Below are positions 49,749 to 59,873 of a stretch of DNA of 64,000 bases, in pieces. The notes beneath the pieces were generated by a model. It was not told where the DNA came from and did no database searches. It saw only the letters and a program-made list of their open reading frames with translations. The position numbers and the translations under genes are program-made. Numbering within the stretch: position 1 is the stretch's first letter; every line of letters begins with the position of its first letter. The stretch is from Bradyrhizobium diazoefficiens (GTDB taxonomy: Bacteria > Pseudomonadota > Alphaproteobacteria > Rhizobiales > Xanthobacteraceae): contig NZ_JAFCJJ010000007.1 in assembly GCF_018131015.1 (NCBI RefSeq), positions 186,001-250,000 of the forward strand. Direction: 5' to 3'.

Positions 49749-49973
49749 ATGCATCGCCTTGTCCTGGTCAGCCTGTCCGCCCTTGTCCTGTCGTGCGCGG
49801 TCGGGACGACCCCGGCCCATGCGGGGCGCTATTGCCTGCAGGGGGATCAATGGGGCTATCCGGGGAATTGCGCCTTCGACACCTATGAGCAGTGCAGGGT
49901 CACGGCGTCCGGCACGCGTGCCTCCTGCGGCATCAATCCGCAATACGCGCACAGGAAAAGAGTGACGCATTGA
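49749..49973 (+). CDS. DUF3551 small exported cysteine-containing protein
   Basis: 74 residues; ATG after GGGAGGAATTC. Signal peptide to about 25 (THA-type end TPAHA-GR). The mature about 49 residues match DUF3551: YCLQGDQWGYPGNCAFDTYEQC and ASGTRASCGINPQYA, with four Cys (about 29, 41, 49, 60) that probably form two disulfides in the periplasm. The family is abundant in Bradyrhizobium and has no known role. A consensus FNR/FixK-type site upstream suggests low-oxygen induction of this copy. Confidence 0.88.
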   Translation: MHRLVLVSLSALVLSCAVGTTPAHAGRYCLQGDQWGYPGNCAFDTYEQCRVTASGTRASCGINPQYAHRKRVTH

Positions 49974-49977
49974 AGCG

Positions 49978-50910
49978 TCAGCTCGCCTGCTTGCGCGACG
50001 CCACGAACACGCCCGACAGCACCAGTGCGAATCCGATGAAGTGGAAGGCCTTCGGGTGTTCGCCCAGGAACACCATGGCCATGATCGAGCCGAACACCGG
50101 CACGACGTGGAAGAACGGCGCGGCGCGGTTGGCGCCGATCAGGCGCACGCCGCGATTGAAGCAGAGATAGGCGAGCGTCGAGGGAAACACCGCGACGTAG
50201 AACAAAGTGAGCAGGTTCGGCCCGTCGAGCTTCATCACGGGACGCGCGGACAATTCCCAGATCTCGAGCGGAATGAGGCAGGCGGCGCCGCAGCCGAAGG
50301 TGAAGGCGAGGAACGACAGGCCGTGCATCGGCGGCCGCTTCAGGGTCAAGACCGAATAGAGCGCGAAGAAGATCAGCGCGACCACGAAGATGAGGTCGCC
50401 CTTGTTGAAGGCGATGTTCGACAGCGTGGTGACGTCGCCCTGTAGCAGGATGGTCAGCACGCCGCACATCGAGAGCAGCACGCCGAAGGCCTGGGCCGGG
50501 GTGATCCGGACGCCGAGGATGACCAGCGACCACAGCGCCACGATCAGCGGCGCGGATGATTGCAGCAGCAGCGTGTTGAGCGCCTGGGTATGTTCCAGCG
50601 CCCAGTATTGCAGGGTGTTGAAGGCGCCGATCCCGGTGATCGACAGGGTGACCATCAGGCCGAACCGGTCGCGGATCGCAGGCCAGTCCGACTTCAGATG
50701 TTTCCAGGCGAACGGCAGCACCAGCAGGAAGGCGAAGCTCCAGCGCAGGAACGACAGTGTCACCGGCGGGATATGGCCGGCGGCGAGCCGTCCGACGATG
50801 GCGTTGCCGGCCCAGCACAGCGCGGTGATGCTGAGCAGGAGATAGGGCTGGTTGGCGATCCAGTTGTGGCCGGACGATTCCGTGCCCGTGGTCTGGCCGG
50901 TGGCGGACAT
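49978..50910 (-). CDS. EamA/DMT-superfamily transporter (paralogue of 43402-44337)
   Basis: 310 residues from the ATG at 50910. Ten predicted helices, two EamA repeats. The same anchor motifs as the first copy: NQPYLLLSITALCWAGNAIV, LRWSFAFLLVLPF, PSTLAYLCFNRGVRLIGANR and PVFGSIMAMVFLGEH. The two copies align along their whole length with moderate identity, so this is an old duplication. Ends 5 bp from the convergent DUF3551 gene. Substrate unknown. Confidence 0.92.
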   Translation of the reverse strand: MSATGQTTGTESSGHNWIANQPYLLLSITALCWAGNAIVGRLAAGHIPPVTLSFLRWSFAFLLVLPFAWKHLKSDWPAIRDRFGLMVTLSITGIGAFNTLQYWALEHTQALNTLLLQSSAPLIVALWSLVILGVRITPAQAFGVLLSMCGVLTILLQGDVTTLSNIAFNKGDLIFVVALIFFALYSVLTLKRPPMHGLSFLAFTFGCGAACLIPLEIWELSARPVMKLDGPNLLTLFYVAVFPSTLAYLCFNRGVRLIGANRAAPFFHVVPVFGSIMAMVFLGEHPKAFHFIGFALVLSGVFVASRKQAS

Positions 50911-51066
50911 TGTGGTTGTTGTGGCCCCGCGTGGAATGCGCCGAGACCCCGGCCCGGCGACGCCCGGGCCGGCTCGCAACCCGGCCCGCCCAAAGACACG
51001 GAAACGTGCCCGATATCAATGGGCGGGGGCGCATCGCCATCATGCGTGACGGGAGGCGGAGGAACT

Positions 51067-52629
51067 TCAGGAAGCCGCCTGTCCGCCGTGCGATCCGGCG
51101 TCCGGGCGCATCGCCGCCCGTGCGGCCCATCCGCCGCCGAGAATGGCGCCGGTGAAGCCTCCGCCGCCCGTAAACGCCGATGCCAGATAGAGGCCGTCGA
51201 TGGCGGTGGCCGGTATCGGCATGAAGCCGCGCGTCTGCGGCGCGAAGCCGTAGATCGCGCCACCGGGCGTGTTGAGGTAGTGCGCGAAGGTTTCGGACGT
51301 CGACATCTCCCGCTGCATGATCGCGCCCGCGATGCCCGGATATTGCCGGTCGAGATCGCCAATGACGAGATCCATCCAGCGTTCCTTTCGTGAGCGTTTT
51401 GCTTCGCCCGAAAGTCCGGCCCAGTTCGTGAGCCGGTCGACCCCGACGAGCGCACCGAGATAGGGTCCCCGCTCATTCAGGCCGGAATCGATCTGGTCGT
51501 AGGCGACGAAGCCGTAAGGTGCGAGACGCGTCGGCGGATCCTCGCCAAGCAGCGCGCCGGCCTCGCGGAATCCGGACAGGCTCGTCAACCATTCCGGCAG
51601 CACGCTGGTCGAATAGTGCCTGACGCCGAAATCCCGCGACGGGCGGTCGAGGCCGATCGCAATGCTCCATAGCGAGATCGACGGGATGCGGCCTTCGTAG
51701 CGCGACAGGAAGGCGGAACGCTTGTCATGCGGCAACATCGACGCCAGCACGGAGGGTGCAGCGTTGCCGAGTACGATCGGCGCCAGCTCCTCACGGACAT
51801 CGTCGGTTCCCGGCGCGCGATGGCGCACGCCGCGGGTGCGGTTGCCGTCGACCAGGATGGCCTCGACCTCGCGCCCCGCCTCCACCGCGCCGCCGGCATC
51901 GCGAATGATGGCGACCAGGCGATCGCTGAGGGCCTGCGATCCGCCACGGACATAATGTCCGCCGCCGACGAGATAGGATGCCTGCGGAATCGCAAACGGG
52001 ATGAAGGGCATCGTGTCGGGATCGTCGGTGTAGTAGCCGAGATTCGAGGCGAGAGCGAGCTTGATCGCGTCGCTGTCGCCGAACAGGCGTGCGAGCACTT
52101 CGCTCAAAGTCGCGTGCCTGTCGCGGATCAGCGGCCACAGGCGCCACGGCAATGTCGGTGCATTCCAGAGCCACCAATCGCGATCGTCCTGATGCTCGCT
52201 CATCAGCGCCACCGCCTGCCTGACGGCGTCGATGCGCTCGAAATATTGCGCGATGCCCCTGGCCTGCGCCGGAAACTGTGCCTTCGCCGCGGCTGCCGCG
52301 GCGTCGAGGCCGTGCGGCATCACGAAGGGATGTTCGAACAGCGGGCTTCGTACCTCGTGCAGCGCGCCGACGTCCACGAAGGACAGATCGCGATCGATGC
52401 CGAGCGCGCGCAGGATCGGCAATTTGGGGTCGGATGCGTCCAGGCCGTCGATCTCGTGCAGCGACGCCTCGATCGCGAGCTGGCCATGACGATAGACCGT
52501 GGCCGCTCCGCCGAAGCTCCGGTTGCGCTCGAGCACCAGCACACCGTGACCGGCGCGGGCGAGCAGGGCCGCTGCGGTCAGGCCGCCGAGCCCCGATCCG
52601 ATGGCGATGGCGTCGAACTTGCGTGACAT
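51067..52629 (-). CDS. CrtI/phytoene-desaturase-like FAD oxidoreductase
   Basis: 520 residues from the ATG at 52629 (GAGAGGT upstream). FAD-binding N terminus IAIGSGLGGLTAAALLARAGH with GSGLGG at 11-16 and VLVLERNRSFGGAA. The C-terminal motif GLYLASAFTGGGGFTGAILGG is that of the carotenoid desaturase/retinol-saturase/CrtI-like group. No carotenoid genes are nearby, so the substrate is probably another lipid or isoprenoid. No signal peptide. A FixK-type site at 52724-52737 stands about 100 bp upstream, so low-oxygen control is likely. Confidence 0.87.
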   Translation of the reverse strand: MSRKFDAIAIGSGLGGLTAAALLARAGHGVLVLERNRSFGGAATVYRHGQLAIEASLHEIDGLDASDPKLPILRALGIDRDLSFVDVGALHEVRSPLFEHPFVMPHGLDAAAAAAKAQFPAQARGIAQYFERIDAVRQAVALMSEHQDDRDWWLWNAPTLPWRLWPLIRDRHATLSEVLARLFGDSDAIKLALASNLGYYTDDPDTMPFIPFAIPQASYLVGGGHYVRGGSQALSDRLVAIIRDAGGAVEAGREVEAILVDGNRTRGVRHRAPGTDDVREELAPIVLGNAAPSVLASMLPHDKRSAFLSRYEGRIPSISLWSIAIGLDRPSRDFGVRHYSTSVLPEWLTSLSGFREAGALLGEDPPTRLAPYGFVAYDQIDSGLNERGPYLGALVGVDRLTNWAGLSGEAKRSRKERWMDLVIGDLDRQYPGIAGAIMQREMSTSETFAHYLNTPGGAIYGFAPQTRGFMPIPATAIDGLYLASAFTGGGGFTGAILGGGWAARAAMRPDAGSHGGQAAS

Positions 52630-52723
52630 CTGCGGTGACCTCTCATCGAGGCAGGCGTCCGGCCGCATCTTGCGGCTCCGGGTCGATCACAGCTCATCCT
52701 GCGCGGACGCCGCGGGCATGCGG

Positions 52724-52737
52724 TTGACCTGCGTCAA
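52724..52737 (-). promoter_or_regulatory. FixK/FNR-type site upstream of CrtI-like oxidoreductase
   Basis: TTGACCTGCGTCAA matches TTG(A/C)-N6-(T/G)CAA exactly. Centre is about 101 bp from the ATG at 52629, giving a predicted leader of about 60 bases. Confidence 0.72.
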
Positions 52738-52797
52738 TCGCCGCCGGCGGAAATTCATGCAGGTCCGAAGCTCTTCGACATCACGTGGTCACGTCCT

Positions 52798-55297
52798 TCA
52801 GCGTCTGCGTCCGCTGCGGATCGCGAACGGCTTCAGCAATTCGGCGCAGGCGAGGTAAACGACGACCAGAAGCGCGATGGCGGCCATCATGACCGGCGGC
52901 GGCGCGACGAAGCCGAACCAGGGTCCAAGCGGGGTGAATGGCAGCACCATCGCGACGAGCAGGGCGGTCAGCGAGGAGATCGCGAGCGCGGGATCGGGCC
53001 AGTTGCGCCAGGGCCGTCCGTTGCTGCGGATGATGAAGATCACCAGGATCTGCGTAGCCATCGATTCGACGAACCAGGCGGTGCGGAATTCGTCCGGCGT
53101 GGCCTTGAACAGGAACAGCAAGGCGCCGAAGGTCACGAGGTCGAACACCGAGGACAACGGGCCCATGATGGCGGCGAAGCGCACCAGCCGCTGCATGCTC
53201 CACACCTGCGGCTGCGCGGTCGCCTGGGCCGAGACGCGGTCGAAGGGGATGCCGAGCTCCGAGAGATCGTAGAGCAGGTTGTTGAGCAGGATCTGCGTCG
53301 GCAGCATCGGCAGGAACGGCAGCGCGATCGAGGCGGCCGCCATCGACAGCATGTTGCCGAAGTTCGAGCTCCCGCCCATGCGGACATATTTGAGGATGTT
53401 GGCGAAGGTGCGCCGTCCTTCCTCGACGCCGTCGGCGACGACTTCGAGATCCGAAGCAAGCAGGATCATGTCGGCGGCGGCCTGCGCCACGCCGGTCGCG
53501 CCATCGACCGAAAGCCCGACATCGGCGGCCTTCAAGGCCGGCGCGTCATTGATGCCGTCGCCGAGGAAGCCGACCACCTCGCCGCCGGCCTGGAGCGCCT
53601 TCACGATGCGCGCCTTCTGGTCCGGCGCGAGCCGGCCGAACGCATCGGCGGACCGGACCCGAACGGCCAGCGCCTCGTCGCTGAGCTCGGCAATGTCGGC
53701 CCCCGACAGCACGCGTTCGGGATTGAGCCCGACCAGGCCCGCGAGGCGCTTCACCACCACGGGATCGTCGCCCGACAGGATCTTGAGGGCCACGCCGCTT
53801 GCCGCCAGGCGGGCGATTGCGGCTGCCGCGGTCGGCTTCGGCGGGTCGGCGAAGGCGCAAAACCCTTCGAAGACGAGATCGGTCTCGTCGTCCGTCTCGA
53901 CCTCGCGCAGCGCGGCGCTCCATGCCCGCGAGGCGACGGCCACGGTCCGCAAGCCGTCGCCCGCAAGCTGGTGCACGCAGGCCATCGCCGCGGCGCGTGC
54001 GGCCTCGTCCATCCTGCACAATGCGAGCACGGTTTCCGGCGCGCCCTTGACGATCAGGAGCGCGCCTTCGGGGCCGGTTGCGAGCACGGATCCCAGCCGG
54101 CGCGAGAAGTCGAATGCCTGTCGCCCGGCCAGGGTCCAGCCTTGCACGGCGTCCGGCTGGGAAGCGACGAGCGCGGCATCGAGCGAGCCGCGATCGCCGC
54201 CGAGCGATGCGGCGATGGCTCCCAGCTGCGCGGCCCGGACGCCGTCCCGGCCGGCGGCATCGAGGCTCCTGGCGAGCGTGATCTCGGCCGAGGTCAGCGT
54301 GCCTGTCTTGTCGGTGCACAGGACGGTCATGGCGCCGAGGTCGTGGATCGCGGCGAGCCGCTTCACGATCACCTTGCGGCCGGCCATGCGCAGCGCGCCG
54401 CGCGACAGCGTCACCGTGGTGATCATGGGCAGCAATTCAGGCGTCAGCCCGACCGCGAGCGCGACCGCGAACAGCAGGGAGTCGAGGACCGGGCGGCCGA
54501 ATACGACACGGACGGTGAGCACGATCAGCACCAGCGCCAGCGTGGCGCGCGCGACCACGAGGCCGAACTCGCGCAGGTCGCGCTCAAAGGGGGGACGCGG
54601 CCTGCGCTTCGGCCAGCGCGGCGGCCGCCGCCCCGAACACGGTGTTGCGGCCGGTCCGGACGACCAGCGCGGTCGCCTCGCCGGTCTGCGCCACCGCCCC
54701 CCGGAACAGCGCGTTCGAGCTGTCGTCGGGATCGGTGGCGGCGCCGGCGCGCTTCTGCACCGGATAGGGCTCGCCGGTCAGCGCCGCTTCGCCCGCGGTG
54801 AAGGCCGTGCTCTCCAGGATCAGCGCGTCCGCGGGGATGATGTCGCCTGCGCGGACTCGCAGGATGTCGCCGGGCACGACGTGGTCGACGTCGATCTCGC
54901 GGAACTCGCCGTCGCGCCTGACCTCGGCCTTGAGCGCCACCGAGCGGCGGAGGATCTCGGCGGCGCGGACCGCATGGCTCTCCTGGATGGTGTCGAGCCC
55001 GATCGAGAGCGCGAGGATCAGGACGATGATGAGCCCGCCGATGTCGTCGCCGGTCAGCATCGAGATGATGCCGGCCACCAGCAGGATCAGCGACAGCGGC
55101 TCGAGCAGCCGGCGCAGGATCGCGCGCGCCGCGCCCTCGAGGCGTGGCGGTGCGTCGCTGTTCGGCCCGAAGCGGTCGAGGCGTTCGGCGGCCTCGGCGG
55201 CGGTCAGCCCCTGCGGCGAACAGCCGAGCTGCGTGCAGAGAGCTTCGCTCGACAGGTGCCAGAAGGAGCCGGCTTGGCTGTTTGGTGGCTTGGTCAA
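52798..55297 (-). pseudogene. Mg-type (class IIIB) P-type ATPase gene with a frameshift
   Basis: Two overlapping frames together encode one class IIIB P-type ATPase of about 832 residues, related to MgtA/MgtB Mg2+ importers. The 5' frame has the actuator motif LTGEPYPVQK and stops at 54584. The 3' frame carries VGLTPELLPMI, the phosphorylation motif CTDKTGTLT, GDGINDAPAL and the C-terminal helices. The break lies at a run of six C on the minus strand (54589-54594). Removing one C joins the frames as SPFERDLREFGLVVARATL, exactly what related pumps have. Start: a TTG at 55297 fits the promoter predicted from the FixK-type site at 55386-55399. It may be a true knockout, a sequencing error, or restored by slippage at the C run. 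Confidence 0.85.
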
Positions 55298-55601
55298 GGC
55301 ATGTCCGGAAATGAGGGCCTGTGGCCGCGGAGGATAGGCTGCGACGGTGACAGCCATCCATTGGCGCAATTGCGCGGCGGAACGGTTGATGCGCGTCAAT
55401 TCCGCTGTCCCTGGGCCCGGACGGTTTCAAGATTTAATGGGATATCAAAGGCTTGGAGCGGCAACCACCCCCCGAAAAAGCCCGGTTCTTGCTTGCCTAG
55501 AGGGGCCGCTTCCTTTATCCGGTTGGGCTGCCTCGCGTGCGAACGGCCTTGGGCCGGGGATTGCGGGGCGAATCTAAAATTCTGCGAAGGATTACCCGCG
55601 A
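55298..55601. other. Divergent promoter region of P-type ATPase and purA
   Basis: About 300 bp. Contains a FixK-type site (55386-55399) for the leftward ATPase. The purA side has GAAGGATTACC before the ATG and an AT-rich AATCTAAAATTCTG as possible -10 region. No riboswitch or attenuator recognised. Confidence 0.5.
55386..55399 (-). promoter_or_regulatory. FixK/FNR-type site upstream of P-type ATPase
   Basis: TTGATGCGCGTCAA matches TTG(A/C)-N6-(T/G)CAA exactly. With activation from -41 the transcript would begin near 55351, upstream of the TTG start at 55297 but downstream of the other in-frame starts. Confidence 0.7.
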
Positions 55602-56894
<1,293 letters not shown>

Positions 56895-56931
56895 CGAATT
56901 CTTACCGGGACGTGCGTATAGTTGAGTTGAA

Positions 56932-58512
56932 ATGGCTGATTACTATCCGCTGATCGCCCGCGCTATTGCCGCCCTGGACCCCAACGCTCCCGGCGAAAGC
57001 CGTCGCGCGCTCTATGAGCGGGCGCGCACGGCGCTGATCGCGCAGCTCCGCAGCGTGCAGCCGCCTTTGTCCGAATCCGAGATCACCCGCGAACGGCTGT
57101 CGCTCGAAGAGGCCGTCCGCAAGGTCGAATCGGAGGCCGCCCAGCGCGCCCGCGAGGCCGCGCGCCCGGGTGGCGGCGGCGCCCGCAGCGGCGGCGATGC
57201 CCTGCGCCGGGCCGGTGCCCGGCCGGGTGACCCGCCCGCGCAAGGCGCTGCTCCGCCGCGCACCCGTCCGGCCCCGCCACCGCCCCGTGCCGACCGCCCG
57301 TCCATCAACGTCGATGACCCCGGTGATGCGCCGCGGGCCCCGCGCGCCCCGCGTTTCGACGCGCCGCGCCAGCCGTCCCCGCCGATGCCGGAGCCGCCGG
57401 GGTCTCCGCCAGCCGGGCGCGACCGCGCCGCCGTGCGCCGCTCGCCGGATCTCGGGCCGCCTCCGCCGCCGCAGGCCCCGGGCGTGCGCGGCTTCCGCGA
57501 CATCACGGCCGATGCCAACGATCTCGGCGGCGCCGCCGCGCAGGCCAGCCGTGCCGCGCGCCGCACCTATGCCAACGTGCCCTCGCCGACGCCGGAGTTC
57601 GAGCGGCTCGAGCCGAGCCTGGAGAACCGGGCCGGCGAGGCGGACGTGCCCTATTCCTACGACGAGTCGATGGAGGAGGCGGAGCGCTACACCCCGCAGC
57701 CGCCGTCGCCACGCCCGCGCATGCCGGTGCGCGACGTCAAGAAGACCCGCGGCGGCTTTCCTTTCAAGAGCGCCATCGCGCTCGGCATTGTGCTGGTCCT
57801 GATCGGGGTGGCGCTCGTCGCCGGCAAGTCGATCGTCCAGACCGTGAGCGGCCTGTTCAAGTCCTCGCCGACCCAGGTGGTGGAGACTCCGAAGGACGCC
57901 TCGCAGCCGCAGTCGAAGCCGAAGTTTTCGGATCGCGTCGGCCAGCCCTCGATCGACCAGCCGGTCGCGCCGGTGGCGCAGAAGGTCGTGCTCTATGACG
58001 AGGATCCGTCCGATCCGAAGGGCAAGCAATTTGTCGGCTCGGTGGTGTGGCGGCTCGAGCCGATCAAGGCGCAGGGCAACCAGAAGGCCGACGTCTCCGT
58101 GCGCGCCGACATCGAGATTCCCGACCGCAAGTTCAAGATGACGATGTCGTTCCGCCGCAACACCGACTCGTCGCTGCCGGCGAGCCACACCGCGGAATTG
58201 ACCTTCATCCTGCCGCAGGACTTTCCGGGCGGCAGCGTCTCCAACGTGCCGGGCATCCTGATGAAGTCGAACGAGCAGGCCCGCGGCACGCCGCTCGCGG
58301 GCCTCGCGGTCAAGGTCACGGACGGCTTCTTCCTGGTCGGCCTGTCCAATGTCGACGCCGACCGCTCCCGCAACGTCCAGCTCCTGAAGGAGCGCTCCTG
58401 GTTCGACGTGCCGCTGGTCTATGCCAACCAGCGCCGCGCCATCATCGCCATCGAGAAGGGTGCTCCCGGCGAGCGCGCCTTCAACGACGCCTTCGCGCAG
58501 TGGGGCGACTGA
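56932..58512 (+). CDS. Membrane protein with long proline/arginine-rich disordered region
   Basis: 526 residues. N-terminal about 70 residues helical (YYPLIARAIAALDPN, RRALYERARTALIAQLRS). About 75-240 is low-complexity, rich in Pro, Arg, Ala and Gly and very GC-rich, probably disordered. One transmembrane helix at about 282-302 (AIALGIVLVLIGVALVAG). The remaining about 220 residues are a folded, strand-rich domain (VVWRLEPIKAQG, MSFRRNTDSSLPASHTAELTF), presumably periplasmic. The N-terminal part resembles proteins found next to purA in related genomes, as far as I recall; no function is known. It follows purA by 37 bp and may be co-transcribed. Confidence 0.8.
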   Translation: MADYYPLIARAIAALDPNAPGESRRALYERARTALIAQLRSVQPPLSESEITRERLSLEEAVRKVESEAAQRAREAARPGGGGARSGGDALRRAGARPGDPPAQGAAPPRTRPAPPPPRADRPSINVDDPGDAPRAPRAPRFDAPRQPSPPMPEPPGSPPAGRDRAAVRRSPDLGPPPPPQAPGVRGFRDITADANDLGGAAAQASRAARRTYANVPSPTPEFERLEPSLENRAGEADVPYSYDESMEEAERYTPQPPSPRPRMPVRDVKKTRGGFPFKSAIALGIVLVLIGVALVAGKSIVQTVSGLFKSSPTQVVETPKDASQPQSKPKFSDRVGQPSIDQPVAPVAQKVVLYDEDPSDPKGKQFVGSVVWRLEPIKAQGNQKADVSVRADIEIPDRKFKMTMSFRRNTDSSLPASHTAELTFILPQDFPGGSVSNVPGILMKSNEQARGTPLAGLAVKVTDGFFLVGLSNVDADRSRNVQLLKERSWFDVPLVYANQRRAIIAIEKGAPGERAFNDAFAQWGD

Positions 58513-58513
58513 G

Positions 58514-58957
58514 CTAGCCCCCGGGGCCGTCCTTCATGATGTAGCCCATCAGGTCGTCCACGTTGTGCTCCAGATCCCGGATGATGTTCTTGACGACGTC
58601 TCCGATCGAGATCACGCCCACGACCTTGCCCGCGTCCAGCACGGGCAGATGGCGAAAACTGCGCCCGGCCATCATAGCCATGCAGCGGTCCAACTGATCG
58701 TCCGGCTTGACCGTCACCGGGTTGCCCGTCATCACCTGGCTTACCGGTGTCTGTTTCGCGTCGAGCCCGGGCAGCAGCACTTTGATGGCGCAGTCACCTT
58801 GGGTCACGATACCGACCAGCACGCCGTCGTCGATGACCAGCACCGATCGGACCCGGTTGTCGCGCATCCGGCGCAAGGCTTCGACGACCATGTCGCCGGA
58901 ACGAACATGGATCAGGGCGCCACTCTTCTGGGCCAGAGCGTTTTTTACTGTGCTCAT
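58514..58957 (-). CDS. Tandem CBS-domain protein
   Basis: 147 residues from the ATG at 58957, preceded by GGAGGGG. Two CBS motifs: about 12-70 (ALRRMRDNRVRSVLVIDD, GIVTQGD) and about 78-135 (CMAMMAGRSFRHLPVLD, GVISIGDVV). CBS pairs bind adenine nucleotides such as AMP, ATP or SAM and act as energy or ligand sensors. There is no catalytic partner domain, so it must act on another protein; comparable stand-alone CBS proteins are common in alphaproteobacteria. The gene converges on the proline-rich protein gene, one base from its stop. I found no FixK-type site before it. Confidence 0.9.
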   Translation of the reverse strand: MSTVKNALAQKSGALIHVRSGDMVVEALRRMRDNRVRSVLVIDDGVLVGIVTQGDCAIKVLLPGLDAKQTPVSQVMTGNPVTVKPDDQLDRCMAMMAGRSFRHLPVLDAGKVVGVISIGDVVKNIIRDLEHNVDDLMGYIMKDGPGG

Positions 58958-59094
58958 CGATATCCCCTCCCGGGCCCTGTCCTGTCCCACCCTCGATGGT
59001 CCGCACTGAAGGATAGTCGAAACTTCGTGCCTCGTCAGCACCGCGCCGATGTCGCGGGCGAAGAATGGATGTTCAGACGCGCAATTGCGCATCC

Positions 59095-59367
59095 CTATTG
59101 CGCCGCCGCTTCCCGCTTGCGGGCTGCTGCGGCGGCCGCTTCGCGGTCCATCACGGCGCGGCACCCGGGGCTGACATGCGCCTTGTTCCGCACCATGCAG
59201 GCCCTGATCCGGGGGATGTCGGGAATCTCGCTGAAGCAGAGCCGCATCGCATCGCCCGAGCACATTTGCTGCGCGTCGGACGAGAAGGCGTGGCCCGGCG
59301 ATGTCTGGAAGGCGATTGTGGGGAGGGTGAGGGCGAAGAGAGTTGCGATCGTCCGTTGGCGTTTCAT
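59095..59367 (-). CDS. Secreted four-cysteine protein, family shared with 59874-60128
   Basis: 90 residues. Signal peptide to about 27 (SPGHA-FS). The mature part has four Cys in the pattern C-x7-C-x12-C-x11-C (MCSGDAMRLCFSE, RACMVRNKAHVSPGC), followed by an Ala/Arg-rich tail. The gene at 59874-60128 has exactly the same spacing and similar residues (DAxRLC), so the two are paralogues. Probably two disulfides in the periplasm. Similar short proteins occur widely in rhizobia; function unknown. ATG has GGGGGA upstream. Confidence 0.8.
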   Translation of the reverse strand: MKRQRTIATLFALTLPTIAFQTSPGHAFSSDAQQMCSGDAMRLCFSEIPDIPRIRACMVRNKAHVSPGCRAVMDREAAAAAARKREAAAQ

Positions 59368-59625
59368 GCAGAATGCGTCCCCCGAAATTCCGCGGCCTTG
59401 AGCCGCTGTTCCTGGGGCGCCGCACGCGGCTTGATCTGCCGCATGTCACGGCCTTCACGCCGGGACCTTTCATCCCGCGTGTGGTCGCTCGATTTCCTGA
59501 TGTCCGAATCGAAAGTGCTGCGCCGCCCGACTCGAGTATGCGCGATTGTCATGCGGCCGCAATGGGCGAGGTGAAGGAATTCGCAATTGTTGCGCGCCCG
59601 TCACGACGACGCGGCGCACGATCGG

Positions 59626-59844
59626 TCAGCCGGCCGGCGATCCGTCCGTCCGTTCCTCGCCGGAACCGAGCGCTGCATGTTCCTCGACCGCCGTGACGCC
59701 CTTGGCGGTGAGCTCGAACAGGTCGCCGTCCTTCATGACGTAGCCGCTCGCGATCAGCTCGCCGATCTTCCCCTGCCGGTCGTCGGCAAAGGCCACCGAC
59801 TGGCTGATGTCCCGCAGGATCGAGAGTTGTTCGTCGCGCAGCAT
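59626..59844 (-). CDS. Conserved hypothetical small protein
   Basis: 72 residues from the ATG at 59844, which has GGAGACGACGAAC upstream; a GTG eleven codons earlier would overlap the stop of the upstream gene. Sequence: helix (EQLSILRDISQSVAFADD), then GELIASGYVMKDGDLFELTAKG, which looks like a compact winged-helix-like fold (short helices, YVxKDGDxFxLTxKG strand pair). No signal or metal motif. Could be a small DNA-binding or adaptor protein, but this rests only on pattern. Located between the two four-cysteine protein genes, same strand. Confidence 0.65.
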   Translation of the reverse strand: MLRDEQLSILRDISQSVAFADDRQGKIGELIASGYVMKDGDLFELTAKGVTAVEEHAALGSGEERTDGSPAG

Positions 59845-59873
59845 GTTCGTCGTCTCCGGCCGGCGGAAGAAGC

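Noticed and set aside
59364-59552. 62-codon Arg-rich frame whose stop overlaps the ATG of the four-cysteine gene
   Set aside because: The ATGA overlap is suggestive, but there is no ribosome site, no folded pattern and composition typical of chance frames here; kept out for lack of support.
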